From Pseudomonas sp. ACM7 (GTDB lineage Bacteria > Pseudomonadota > Gammaproteobacteria > Pseudomonadales > Pseudomonadaceae), in the NCBI RefSeq assembly GCF_004136015.1, contig NZ_CP024866.1, forward strand, positions 5,579,868 through 5,643,867: a stretch of 64,000 nt of DNA, written 5' to 3'. A program made the translations under genes and the position numbers. The notes beneath the pieces are model-generated. The model did not search any database, was not told the DNA's origin, and was given only the letters and a program-made list of their open reading frames with translations. This document shows, piece after piece, positions 1 to 7,851 of this stretch (position 1 is the first letter of the stretch; each line of letters begins with the position of its first letter).

Positions 1-2
1 TG

Positions 3-47
3 CGTCGTCTGGCGACAATGGAAGCGGCCCTCAACGAGGGCACGTAA
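3..47 (+). CDS. Group II intron reverse transcriptase/maturase, last 14 residues (partial)
   Basis: An open frame enters from the left edge and ends RRLATMEAALNEGT before TAA at 45-47. Its position about 180 bases upstream of domain V is where a group II intron-encoded protein normally stops (in domain IV). Too little is present to see any RT or maturase motif, so the call rests on the intron context rather than on the residues. Confidence 0.5.
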   Translation, partial: RRLATMEAALNEGT

Positions 48-223
48 CTTGATGCGCCTGGGGCTTAGCGAAGCTCGCGCCTGCAAATCAGCCTTCAATG
101 GCCGAGGCCCATGGTGGAGCTCAGGCGCATCTCATATGAATCAGGCGCTGCCGAAGAAACTATGGGGTCAGCTTGGGTTAGTTTCGGTACTGGATACGAT
201 AAACCGGCTTAGCCGCATAGCTT

Positions 224-296
224 GAACCGCCGTATACGGATCCGTACGTACGGTGGTGTGAGAGGACGGCGGCTGTAAAGCCGCCTCCTACTCGAT
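224..296 (+). ncRNA. Group II intron domains V and VI
   Basis: Domain V lies at about 224-258. ACCGCCGTA (226-234) pairs with TACGGTGGT (249-257), a CG bulge follows on the 3' side, and TACG/CGTA closes a GATC loop. Domain VI follows at about 260-293 with GGCGGC pairing to GCCGCC around a short loop, and an unpaired A region near TCCTACTC that fits the branch-point helix. The RNA ends at the GAT at 294-296. Domain V is the catalytic core of the ribozyme and looks intact by eye. Confidence 0.75.
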
Positions 297-320
297 CTCA
301 AAATTGACGCTGAACCCAAT

Positions 321-408
321 GTGGGAGCGGGCTTGCTCGCGAAGGCGGTCTACCATTCAACACCTGTGCTGACTGACACGCCGCCTTCGCGAGCAAGCCC
401 GCTCCCAC
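321..408. repeat. REP pair (REPIN-like), standard arms
   Basis: Two arms of the GTGGGAGCGGGCTTGCTCGC repeat in inverted orientation, at 321 onward and ending at 408, with about 40 bases between. It lies just past the stop of the minus-strand regulator gene and could fold as a hairpin in that transcript. Confidence 0.9.
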
Positions 409-424
409 ATTGGATTTGTGGTAG

Positions 425-1144
425 TTATGAGGGATCGGTACCCAGCACCGCATTCAAGGCACTGCGCGCATCGTCAAGCTGTACGAGGGTGGCATGCCGC
501 GCACCCAGCGCATCCCGGTTCTCGATCGCCGTCAGAATCGCCTTGTGCCGTGGCAACGCCAGCTCATGCAGATTCGGTCGCTGGTTGGAATGCTTCAAGG
601 CTTCGGCAATCGCCACCGACAGCATGTTGCACAGGTTGGCCAGCAAGTCGTTATGGGTCGCATCGGCGATCCGGCTATGGAAATCCAGGTCCGGTTGCAA
701 GAGCGCTTCGGGGGTCGGTGCGGCTTCCATACGTTGGTAGGCTTCACCGATGGAGGCGATGTCATCGTCCGTGGCGAACTGCGCAGCGAGGGCGGCCGCG
801 GCGGGTTCGATGATGCTGCGCACGCTGGTCAGCAAATCGAAGAATTCATTTTGCGGGCTGCTTTGCATCAGCCAATGCAGCACATCGGGATCGAGCATGT
901 GCCATTCCTTGCGCTGCTTGACCACGGTGCCCACTCGCGGACGGGAATACACCAGACCCTTGGCGACCAAAACCCGGGTGGCTTCGCGCAGGACTGGACG
1001 GCTGACCGCGTACTCCTCGCACAGCAAGGCTTCGGCGGGCAGTTTGTCACACGGTTTGAAGCGTCCGGAAACGATCTGCATGCCCAGTTCCTGGACGATG
1101 CGCGAATGCATGCTTTTGCGGTCGGAGGGTTTGCGGTAATCCAT
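425..1144 (-). CDS. FadR-type GntR transcriptional regulator of the sugar-acid locus
   Basis: A 239-residue regulator with an N-terminal GntR winged helix (about 10-75, with PAEALLCEEYAVSRPVLREA as the recognition region) and a C-terminal all-helical FCD ligand domain (about 95-230) whose spaced Asp and His residues, such as LDFHSRIADA, normally bind a metal and a sugar acid or organic acid. The frame is open to 1405, but the family begins MDYRKPSDRK, so ATG at 1144 is preferred; an in-frame ATG at 1183 is possible and neither has a strong ribosome binding site. It lies downstream of the dehydratase on the same strand, with a REP pair between. Two sites fitting the FadR-type consensus TNGTNNNACNA lie at 3096 and 3171, so it probably represses both divergent units until its sugar-acid effector binds. 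Confidence 0.88.
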   Translation of the reverse strand: MDYRKPSDRKSMHSRIVQELGMQIVSGRFKPCDKLPAEALLCEEYAVSRPVLREATRVLVAKGLVYSRPRVGTVVKQRKEWHMLDPDVLHWLMQSSPQNEFFDLLTSVRSIIEPAAAALAAQFATDDDIASIGEAYQRMEAAPTPEALLQPDLDFHSRIADATHNDLLANLCNMLSVAIAEALKHSNQRPNLHELALPRHKAILTAIENRDALGARHATLVQLDDARSALNAVLGTDPS

Positions 1145-1226
1145 GGGGAACGGCGCGATCCTGGGCGATGGGGTGCTGCGCATGATAACAGGCGCGGCGC
1201 AATCTTGAGGCGGGCATAGATCAAAT

Positions 1227-1329
1227 GTGGGAGCGGCGGTGCGGCGATCCGACTTGCTCGCGAAGAGGGCCGCACATTCAACATTAATGCTGGATGATCG
1301 ACCGCCTTCGCGAGCAAGCCCGCTCCCAC
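1227..1329. repeat. REP pair, left arm with 15-16 bp insert
   Basis: The left arm (1227-1264) reads GTGGGAGCGG, then the extra CGGTGCGGCGATCCGA, then CTTGCTCGCGAA. The right arm ending at 1329 is the ordinary form. The pair sits between the dehydratase stop and the regulator start. Confidence 0.88.
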
Positions 1330-1344
1330 AGGGGACTGGTGGTG

Positions 1345-3081
1345 TTAGTGGGAGTGGCGGGGGACTTCGGAGCCGCGGCAACCGACCAGGAAGTCGAAAT
1401 CGCAACCCTGATCCGCCTGCAACACATGGTCGATGTACAGCTGACGATAACCACCCACGATCAATTGCTGCGGTGGCTGCAAATCAGCCATGCGCGCCGC
1501 CAGTTCGGCGTCGGGAATGTCCAGATGCAGACGACCATTGGCGCAGTCAAGTTCGATCCAGTCACCTTCCTTTACCGTCGCCAAAGGTCCGCCAGCGGCC
1601 GCTTCCGGGGCCACGTGCAAAACGACAGTCCCGTACGCCGTGCCGCTCATGCGCGCATCGGAAATACGCACCATGTCGGTCACGCCCTGAGCCAGCAACT
1701 TGGCCGGCAAGCCCATGTTGCCGACTTCGGCCATACCCGGGTAACCCTTCGGACCGCAGTTTTTCATCACCAGAATCGAGTTGGCATCCACGTCCAGCTC
1801 CGGATCGTTGATCCGTGCCTTGTACATGTCGAAGTTCTCGAACACCACCGCACGCCCGCGGTGTTGCATCAGTTCGGCGCTGGCGGCGGAAGGCTTGAGC
1901 ACTGCACCGAGTGGCGCCAGATTGCCGCGCAATACGCAAATGCCGCCGTCGGCGCGGATCGGGTTGTCGAGGGTGCGGATCACTTCGTCCTGGCCGTAGA
2001 TCGGTGCGTCTTTGGTGTTCTCGCCGAGAGTCTTGCCGTTGACGGTCAGTGCATTCGGATGCGGAATCAGGTTGGCTTCACCCAGACGACGCAGCACCGC
2101 TGGCAGGCCACCGGCGTAGTAGAACTCTTCCATCAGGAAACGCCCGGACGGTTGCAGGTCGACGATGGTCGGCATGCCGCGACCGATGCGGGTCCAGTCA
2201 TCCAGGTCCAGCTCGACACCGATGCGCCCGGCAATGGCTTTCAAGTGGATCACGGCGTTGGTCGAACCACCAATGGCGGCGTTCACCCGAATGGCATTTT
2301 CGAAGGCTTCTTTGGTGAGGATTTTCGACAGTTTCAAATCTTCGCGAACCATCTCCACCGCGCGCATGCCGGACATGTGCGCCAGCACATAACGACGTGC
2401 ATCCACCGCCGGAATCGCCGCGTTGTGGGGCAGGGAGGTGCCAAGTGCTTCAGCCATGCAGGCCATGGTCGAAGCGGTGCCCATGGTGTTGCACGTGCCG
2501 GCCGAGCGGGACATGCCACCCTCGGCCGCGAGGAAATCGTCGATGGTGATCGTGCCGGCTTTCACCTGTTCACTGAGCTGCCAGACCACGGTGCCCGAGC
2601 CGATGTCCTGGCCCTTGTGCTTGCCATTGAGCATTGGCCCGCCGGTGACGACGATTGCCGGCACGTCGCAACTGGCCGCGCCCATCAACAACGCCGGGGT
2701 GGTTTTGTCGCAACCGGTCAGCAGCACAACACCGTCAATCGGGTTGCCGCGAATCGCTTCTTCGACGTCCATGCTCGCCAGGTTGCGAGTGAGCATGGCG
2801 GTCGGACGCAGGTTCGACTCGCCGTTGGAGAACACCGGGAATTCCACGGGAAAGCCCCCAGCCTCGATCACCCCACGTTTGACGTGTTCCGCAATCTGGC
2901 GGAAATGCGCGTTGCACGGGGTCAGTTCCGACCAGGTATTGCAGATGCCGATGATCGGCTTGCCGTGGAACTGGTGGTCGGCGATGCCCTGATTCTTCAT
3001 CCAGCTGCGGTACATGAAGCCGTTCTTGTCGGCAGTGCCAAACCATTGGGCGGAGCGCAGGGTGGGTTTCTTATCAGACAT
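1345..3081 (-). CDS. IlvD/Edd-family sugar-acid dehydratase (L-arabonate dehydratase type)
   Basis: A 578-residue Fe-S dehydratase that removes water from an aldonic acid to give a 2-keto-3-deoxy acid. The family signatures are clear: CDKTTPALLMGAASCD near 124-139 and SDARMSGTAYG near 471-481. Cys56, Cys124 and Cys197 have the spacing of the [2Fe-2S] ligands described for the Rhizobium arabinonate dehydratase, and Ser477 would be the catalytic serine. Length and sequence fit the arabonate/xylonate/galactonate branch rather than dihydroxy-acid dehydratase or 6-phosphogluconate dehydratase. It is divergent from an MFS transporter, a GguC-type protein and a semialdehyde dehydrogenase, which together suggest an oxidative non-phosphorylated pentose-acid route. 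Substrate (L-arabonate, D-xylonate or D-galactonate-like) is inferred, not shown. No sugar dehydrogenase or lactonase specific to the pathway lies next to it. Confidence 0.88.
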   Translation of the reverse strand: MSDKKPTLRSAQWFGTADKNGFMYRSWMKNQGIADHQFHGKPIIGICNTWSELTPCNAHFRQIAEHVKRGVIEAGGFPVEFPVFSNGESNLRPTAMLTRNLASMDVEEAIRGNPIDGVVLLTGCDKTTPALLMGAASCDVPAIVVTGGPMLNGKHKGQDIGSGTVVWQLSEQVKAGTITIDDFLAAEGGMSRSAGTCNTMGTASTMACMAEALGTSLPHNAAIPAVDARRYVLAHMSGMRAVEMVREDLKLSKILTKEAFENAIRVNAAIGGSTNAVIHLKAIAGRIGVELDLDDWTRIGRGMPTIVDLQPSGRFLMEEFYYAGGLPAVLRRLGEANLIPHPNALTVNGKTLGENTKDAPIYGQDEVIRTLDNPIRADGGICVLRGNLAPLGAVLKPSAASAELMQHRGRAVVFENFDMYKARINDPELDVDANSILVMKNCGPKGYPGMAEVGNMGLPAKLLAQGVTDMVRISDARMSGTAYGTVVLHVAPEAAAGGPLATVKEGDWIELDCANGRLHLDIPDAELAARMADLQPPQQLIVGGYRQLYIDHVLQADQGCDFDFLVGCRGSEVPRHSH

Positions 3082-3095
3082 GATCGGTTCTCTTA

Positions 3096-3130
3096 TTGTA
3101 TGACTATATTGTTCGAACTGAGACGTAAAA
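3096..3130 (-). promoter_or_regulatory. Putative dehydratase promoter with FadR-type operator
   Basis: Read on the minus strand, TTTTAC (3130-3125) and TATAGT (3108-3103) are separated by 16 bases and form a plausible sigma70 promoter for the dehydratase gene starting at 3081. TTGTATGACTA at 3096-3106 fits the FadR-type consensus TNGTNNNACNA and overlaps the -10 element, the expected place for a repressor. Found by eye only. Confidence 0.5.
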
Positions 3131-3158
3131 TAGGCGCAAATTCGGATATTTGGAAGTG

Positions 3159-3190
3159 TTGTTGCGTAAATAGTATTACTATATAGTTCG
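3159..3190 (+). promoter_or_regulatory. Putative transporter-operon promoter with FadR-type operator
   Basis: TTGTTG (3159-3164) and TATAGT (3182-3187), 17 bases apart, form a plausible sigma70 promoter for the genes from 3275. TAGTATTACTA at 3171-3181 matches TNGTNNNACNA and lies between the two hexamers. The 18 bases from 3173 (GTATTACTATATAGTTCG) repeat those from 3098 with two changes, 75 bases away, so one regulator probably binds both. Confidence 0.55.
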
Positions 3191-3274
3191 TTTCAACGGA
3201 GGGATTGCCCTGACGGTTTTCCGCGAGAGGCGTCCCCCGAGGTTCTATAACAACAACAATCGGAGACCGATCTC

Positions 3275-4597
3275 TTGAGCCAGGAACTGCGGCTTATTCG
3301 TCGCATCACGCTGAAACTGATTCCCTTCCTGATCCTGCTGTACCTGATCGCCTATGTGGATCGCTCCGCCGTAGGCTTCGCCAAATTGCACATGGGCGCC
3401 GACCTCGGCATCGGTGACGCTGCTTACGGGCTGGGTGCCGGGCTGTTTTTCATTGGTTATTTCCTGCTGGAAATCCCCAGCAACCTGATGCTCGAACGCT
3501 TTGGCGCGCGGCGCTGGTTCGCGCGGATCATGGTCACCTGGGGCGCCATCACCATCGGCATGGCCTTCGTCCAGGGGCCGCACAGTTTCTATGTGATGCG
3601 CTTTCTGCTCGGCGCGGCGGAAGCCGGGTTCTTTCCAGGCGTTCTCTACTACATCACCCAGTGGTTCCCGGTGCGCCATCGCGGCAAGATCCTCGGGTTG
3701 TTCATCCTTTCCCAACCCATCGCCATGTTGATCACCGGCCCGGTGTCCGGTGGTCTGCTCGGCATGGACGGCGTTCTTGGCCTGCATGGCTGGCAGTGGC
3801 TGTTTATCGTCATCGGCACTCCGGCGATCCTGTTGACCTGGCCAGTGCTGCGTTGGCTGCCGGACGGTCCGAAACAGGTGAAATGGATGGACCAGGCCGA
3901 AAAAGACTGGCTGACCGGCGAACTGAAAAAGGATCTTGAGGAGTACGGCCAGACCCGCCACGGCAACCCGTTGCACGCCCTCAAGGACAAACGTGTCTTG
4001 CTGCTGGCGTTGTTCTATCTCCCGGTGACCCTGAGCATTTACGGCCTGGGTTTGTGGTTGCCGACCCTGATCAAACAGTTCGGTGGCACGGATCTGGTGA
4101 CCGGTTTCGTGTCATCGGTGCCGTACATCTTCGGGATCATCGGTTTGCTGATCATCCCGCGCAGTTCCGACCGCTTGAATGATCGCTACGGCCACCTGGC
4201 AGTCCTTTACGTGTTGGGTGCCATCGGCCTGTTCCTCAGCGCCTGGCTGACAGTGCCGGTGCTGCAACTGGCGGCGTTGTGCCTGGTGGCCTTCGCGCTG
4301 TTTTCCTGCACCGCAGTGTTCTGGACCTTGCCGGGCCGCTTCTTTGCCGGGGCCAGTGCGGCGGCCGGAATCGCGTTGATCAACTCGGTGGGCAACCTTG
4401 GCGGCTACATCGGTCCGTTCGTGATCGGCGCGCTCAAGGAATACACCGGCAACCTGGCTTCGGGTCTGTACTTCTTGTCCGGCGTGATGGTGTTCGGGCT
4501 GATTTTGACCGGTGTGGTCTATCGCCTGCTGGAACGCAAGCACGTACTGCCGGCCGACCAGTTCGCTGCCAGCGCCCGTGGCGCTACCCGCGCATAA
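3275..4597 (+). CDS. MFS transporter, anion:cation symporter (phthalate/sugar-acid permease) type
   Basis: A 440-residue inner-membrane permease with about twelve membrane segments, the first from about residue 12 (LIPFLILLYLIAYVDRSAVG). YVDRSAVGFAKL and the following segments are typical of the ACS branch of the major facilitator superfamily, which imports sugar acids and aromatic acids with protons. The start is TTG at 3275, about ten bases after CGGAGA; no upstream ATG is in frame. It opens the rightward unit that continues, across a REP pair, into the GguC-type gene and the semialdehyde dehydrogenase. It most likely brings in the acid that the divergent dehydratase consumes. The substrate is inferred from context. 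Confidence 0.85.
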   Translation: MSQELRLIRRITLKLIPFLILLYLIAYVDRSAVGFAKLHMGADLGIGDAAYGLGAGLFFIGYFLLEIPSNLMLERFGARRWFARIMVTWGAITIGMAFVQGPHSFYVMRFLLGAAEAGFFPGVLYYITQWFPVRHRGKILGLFILSQPIAMLITGPVSGGLLGMDGVLGLHGWQWLFIVIGTPAILLTWPVLRWLPDGPKQVKWMDQAEKDWLTGELKKDLEEYGQTRHGNPLHALKDKRVLLLALFYLPVTLSIYGLGLWLPTLIKQFGGTDLVTGFVSSVPYIFGIIGLLIIPRSSDRLNDRYGHLAVLYVLGAIGLFLSAWLTVPVLQLAALCLVAFALFSCTAVFWTLPGRFFAGASAAAGIALINSVGNLGGYIGPFVIGALKEYTGNLASGLYFLSGVMVFGLILTGVVYRLLERKHVLPADQFAASARGATRA

Positions 4598-4622
4598 ATC
4601 TGAAGGTTAACCCCAATCAAAT

Positions 4623-4725
4623 GTGGGAGCGGCGGTGCGGCGATCCGACTTGCTCGCGAAGAGGTCGTTACATTCAACATCAATGGTGACTGACACACCG
4701 CCTTCGCGAGCAAGCTCGCTCCCAC
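4623..4725. repeat. REP pair, left arm with 15-16 bp insert
   Basis: The left arm (4623-4660) has the same extra CGGTGCGGCGATCCGA as the arm at 1227. The right arm ending at 4725 is ordinary (a GAGC variant in the middle). It lies inside the catabolic unit, between the transporter and the GguC-type gene, and could change relative mRNA stability of the two parts. Confidence 0.88.
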
Positions 4726-4771
4726 ATTGGTTTTGCGGTGTTTTCGAATTTCGTTTACAGGAGAAAAAATC

Positions 4772-5764
4772 ATGCGTTTAGTTCAGTTCGAATTGAGTAA
4801 TGGCGAGCGTCGGGTGGGCGTGGTCGAGGACGATCTGGTGCGCGAGGTGCAGGACGCGCGCACGGTTCGCGACCTGGCGTTGGCGGCGATCGAGGCCGGC
4901 GTCAATCTTGAGCAGCAGGTGAAAACCCTGGGCCTGGGCATCAGCCATGACTATGCAGAACTGTTGGCCAAGCTGCGTATCCTGCCACCGCTGGATCACC
5001 CGGACCCGGCGCACATGCTGGTCAGCGGTACAGGCCTGACCCATTTGGGCAGCGCGTCGGCACGGGACAAGATGCATCAGCAAGTCGGCGACGAAGCGGC
5101 GATGACTGACACCATGCGCATCTTCAAATGGGGCGTGGAAGGCGGCAAGCCGGTAGCGGGGAAGGCCGGCGTACAACCGGAATGGTTCTACAAGGGCGAC
5201 GGCAGCATCGTCGTGCGTCCGGGCCAACCGTTCCCGCTGCCACCGTTTGCCGAAGACGCGGGGGAGGAGCCGGAGCTCAGCGGCCTCTACGTCATCGGCC
5301 ATGACAGCAAACCGTATCGACTCGGTTTTGCCGTGGGTAACGAGTTCTCCGATCACGTAATGGAACGCAAGAATTACCTCTACCTGGCCCATTCCAAACT
5401 GCGCAGTTGCAGTTATGGCCCGGAACTTCGGGTCGGTGAACTGCCGGAGCATCTGGCAGGCACCAGCCGCATCCTGCGTGACGGTGAAGTGCTGTGGCAG
5501 AACGAATTTCTCAGCGGCGAGGCCAACATGTGCCACAGCCTGGAAAACCTCGAGTACCACCATTTCAAATACAGCCAGTTCCTGCGTCCGGGCGATGTGC
5601 ACATTCACTTCTTCGGCACCGCGACCCTGTCCTTTGCCGACGGCATTCGCACCCAGCCGGGTGACGTGTTCGAGATCAGTCAGGCCGAGTTCGGTGCACC
5701 GTTGATCAACGGGATTGCACCGGTTGAAGCGGCGTTCGAGCCCGGCACCGTTGGCACCCTTTAA
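4772..5764 (+). CDS. GguC/AraD1-family protein (FAH fold)
   Basis: A 330-residue protein of the fumarylacetoacetate-hydrolase fold known as GguC or AraD1. The frame is open upstream, but ATG at 4772 follows GGAG at the right distance. The C-terminal two thirds holds the FAH-type metal and acid chemistry region, with GEEPELSGLYVIGHD, a glycine-rich turn at FAVGNEFSDHVMER and a late RTQPGDVFEI. Members occur beside arabonate dehydratase and ketoglutarate semialdehyde dehydrogenase genes, where they are thought to act on the 2-keto-3-deoxy acid. The DHDPS-family 2-keto-3-deoxyarabonate dehydratase (AraD) of the classical route is absent here, so this protein may do that step. It lies 10 bases before the semialdehyde dehydrogenase gene and is surely cotranscribed. 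Confidence 0.82.
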   Translation: MRLVQFELSNGERRVGVVEDDLVREVQDARTVRDLALAAIEAGVNLEQQVKTLGLGISHDYAELLAKLRILPPLDHPDPAHMLVSGTGLTHLGSASARDKMHQQVGDEAAMTDTMRIFKWGVEGGKPVAGKAGVQPEWFYKGDGSIVVRPGQPFPLPPFAEDAGEEPELSGLYVIGHDSKPYRLGFAVGNEFSDHVMERKNYLYLAHSKLRSCSYGPELRVGELPEHLAGTSRILRDGEVLWQNEFLSGEANMCHSLENLEYHHFKYSQFLRPGDVHIHFFGTATLSFADGIRTQPGDVFEISQAEFGAPLINGIAPVEAAFEPGTVGTL

Positions 5765-5774
5765 GGAGACAGGC

Positions 5775-7355
5775 ATGACCCAGATTCTTGGTCACAACTA
5801 CATCGGCGGTCAGCGCAGCGCTGCCGGCGAAATCATCGTCAAAAGCGTTGATGCCTACACGGGCGAAAACCTGCCTTACAGTTTTCACCAGGCCACCCTT
5901 GAAGAAGTCGACGCCGCCGCCAAGGCTGCCGCCGCGGCTCACCCGACGTATCGCAGTTTGAGCGCCGAACGCCGAGCGCAATTTTTCGACGCGATTGCCG
6001 ACGAACTGGACGCGCTGGGCGACGACTTTGTTGCGCTGGTCTGCCGCGAAACCGCGCTACCCGCCGCACGCATTCAAGGCGAGCGAGGTCGCACCAGCGG
6101 CCAGATGCGTCTGTTTGCCAAAGTGCTGCGTCGCGGTGATTTCTACGGTGCGCGGATCGATCGGGCGTTGCCTGAGCGCCAACCGTTGCGGCGTCCGGAC
6201 TTGCGTCAGTACCGCATCGGCCTCGGGCCGGTCGCGGTGTTTGGCGCCAGTAACTTTCCGTTGGCGTTTTCCACGGCGGGAGGCGACACCGCGTCGGCGT
6301 TGGCCGCCGGTTGCCCGGTGGTGTTCAAGGCCCACAGCGGTCATATGGCCACCGCTGAACGGGTGGCCGACGCGATCATCCGCGCCGCAGAAAAAACCGG
6401 GATGCCGGCCGGCGTGTTCAACATGATCTACGGCGGTGGGGTCGGCGAAGCGCTGGTCAAGCATCCGGCGATTCAGGCGGTTGGCTTTACCGGTTCGCTC
6501 AAGGGCGGCCGTGCGTTGTGCGACATGGCTGCCGCGCGTGCGCAGCCCATTCCGGTGTTCGCCGAGATGTCGAGCATCAACCCGGTGATCGTATTGCCGC
6601 AGGCGCTGCAAGTTCGCGCCGAATCGGTCGCCCGTGACCTGACCGCTTCGGTGGTGCAGGGTTGCGGTCAGTTCTGCACCAATCCCGGTTTGGTGATCGG
6701 CATTCGTTCGTCGCAGTTCACCACCTTCATGCAACAGGTGGCGGGCCTGATCGGCGATCAACCGGCGCAAACGATGCTCAATGCCGGGACCTTGAGCAGC
6801 TATGGCAAAGGTGTGCAAAAACTCCTCGCTCATCCCGGTATCGAGCATCTGGCCGGCAGTCCGCAACAAGGCAATCAGGCGCAACCGCAACTGTTCAAGG
6901 CCGATGTCAGCCTGTTGATCAATGGCAATGAAGTGCTGCAGGAAGAAGTGTTCGGCCCGACCACGGTGTTTGTCGAAGTGGCCGATCAGACGCAGCTCAG
7001 CGCAGCCCTGAACGGTCTGCACGGACAGCTGACGGCGACGATCATTGGCGAACCGGCGGACTTCGAGCAGTTCGCTGAGCTGACGCCGTTGCTGGAACAG
7101 AAGGTCGGACGGATCCTGCTCAACGGCTATCCGACCGGGGTGGAAGTCTGCGATTCGATGGTCCATGGCGGGCCGTATCCGGCGACATCCGATGCGCGCG
7201 GCACGTCGGTGGACACCTTGGCCATCGACCGTTTCCTGCGCCCGGTGTGCTTCCAGAACTACCCTGACAGCTTGCTGCCGGATGCGTTGAAGAATGGCAA
7301 TCCGCTGCGTATTCAGCGGTTGGTGGATGGCCAACCGTCCCGCGACGCGCTGTAA
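5775..7355 (+). CDS. Alpha-ketoglutarate semialdehyde dehydrogenase (aldehyde dehydrogenase, NADP+ type)
   Basis: A 526-residue aldehyde dehydrogenase that would oxidise 2,5-dioxopentanoate to 2-oxoglutarate, the last step of oxidative pentose-acid or hexarate catabolism. The cofactor-binding segment GPVAVFGASNFPLAFS, the general base Glu264 (FAEMSSINP) and the nucleophile Cys301 (GCGQFCTNPG) are all present. The sequence resembles the ketoglutarate semialdehyde dehydrogenase branch seen next to sugar-acid dehydratases. ATG at 5775 follows AAGGAGACAGGC, a strong ribosome binding site. With the dehydratase and GguC-type protein it completes a route from pentonate to the citric acid cycle. Confidence 0.88.
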   Translation: MTQILGHNYIGGQRSAAGEIIVKSVDAYTGENLPYSFHQATLEEVDAAAKAAAAAHPTYRSLSAERRAQFFDAIADELDALGDDFVALVCRETALPAARIQGERGRTSGQMRLFAKVLRRGDFYGARIDRALPERQPLRRPDLRQYRIGLGPVAVFGASNFPLAFSTAGGDTASALAAGCPVVFKAHSGHMATAERVADAIIRAAEKTGMPAGVFNMIYGGGVGEALVKHPAIQAVGFTGSLKGGRALCDMAAARAQPIPVFAEMSSINPVIVLPQALQVRAESVARDLTASVVQGCGQFCTNPGLVIGIRSSQFTTFMQQVAGLIGDQPAQTMLNAGTLSSYGKGVQKLLAHPGIEHLAGSPQQGNQAQPQLFKADVSLLINGNEVLQEEVFGPTTVFVEVADQTQLSAALNGLHGQLTATIIGEPADFEQFAELTPLLEQKVGRILLNGYPTGVEVCDSMVHGGPYPATSDARGTSVDTLAIDRFLRPVCFQNYPDSLLPDALKNGNPLRIQRLVDGQPSRDAL

Positions 7356-7373
7356 CGACCGAGCACAATCCCT

Positions 7374-7455
7374 GTGGGAGCGGGCTTGCTCGCGAAAGCG
7401 GAGTGTCAGTCGACTGATCTTTGACTGTTACACCGCTTTCGCGAGCAAGCCCCAC
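7374..7455. repeat. REP pair with damaged right arm
   Basis: The left arm at 7374 is intact. The right arm begins TTCGCGAGCAAGCC near 7438, but then runs into CACACACATTTG instead of the usual end. A fragment GCTCCCACATTGAG that looks like the missing end appears at about 7504, suggesting about 50 bases were inserted or rearranged within the arm. Confidence 0.75.
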
Positions 7456-7554
7456 ACACATTTGTTCGACGTCATCTTTGAGTTGAGTGACCGGCACTGG
7501 ACTGCTCCCACATTGAGCTATCATTGCGTCTTTCCCATTCAAAGATTGACTGCC

Positions 7555-7851
7555 ATGACCGCCCCAGCCGACACCTTGCTCGCCACCCTCGAACACTGCG
7601 ATATGGTGGAAATCGACGGGCTGCACGCCTTCGAATTCTCCCTCGATGAAGACGATAACCTGCACATCGAATGCTTGGACGGTCGTGTGTCCAAGCATTG
7701 GGAGTTCACCCCGGCCGAGGTCGAGGCCGCGACCTTCGATCCAGACCTGCAAAGCTGGCTGATCACCGGCACTTCCGGTGAGCACCGGTTGGTGTGCATG
7801 ACCGCGTTCCGCGGTGATGACGACGAGGAAGAAGCGAATGAGGATGCATAA
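7555..7851 (+). CDS. DUF5629 family protein
   Basis: A 98-residue acidic cytosolic protein (MTAPADTLLATLEHCDMVEI at the start, DDDEEEANEDA at the end) of a small family common in Pseudomonas and without known function. A longer frame extends left through the REP pair but has no support; ATG at 7555 is preferred. The end overlaps the lactonase gene by 14 bases, so the two are translationally coupled. No catalytic motif is visible. Confidence 0.75.
   Translation: MTAPADTLLATLEHCDMVEIDGLHAFEFSLDEDDNLHIECLDGRVSKHWEFTPAEVEAATFDPDLQSWLITGTSGEHRLVCMTAFRGDDDEEEANEDA

Larger units (their letters stand above)
1..296 (+). mobile_element. Group II intron, 3' end (cut by window edge)
   Basis: The left edge holds the last part of a group II intron: the end of an intron-encoded protein reading frame (stop at 45-47), a linker, and then the RNA domains V and VI at about 224-296. 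The sequence around domain V is strongly conserved in bacterial group II introns, and the intron appears to end at about 296 in a GAT. Domains I-III and most of the reverse transcriptase lie outside the window, so mobility cannot be judged. The element faces right. It is separated from the next gene only by a REP pair. Confidence 0.75.

Noticed and set aside
1294..3186. A 630-residue open frame antisense to the dehydratase
   Set aside because: A codon-bias shadow; the sense strand holds the IlvD/Edd signatures and the [2Fe-2S] cysteines.
7120..7785. A 221-residue minus-strand ORF over the REP pair and DUF5629 gene
   Set aside because: It begins inside DUF5629 in antisense, reads through a REP pair and ends inside the semialdehyde dehydrogenase gene.
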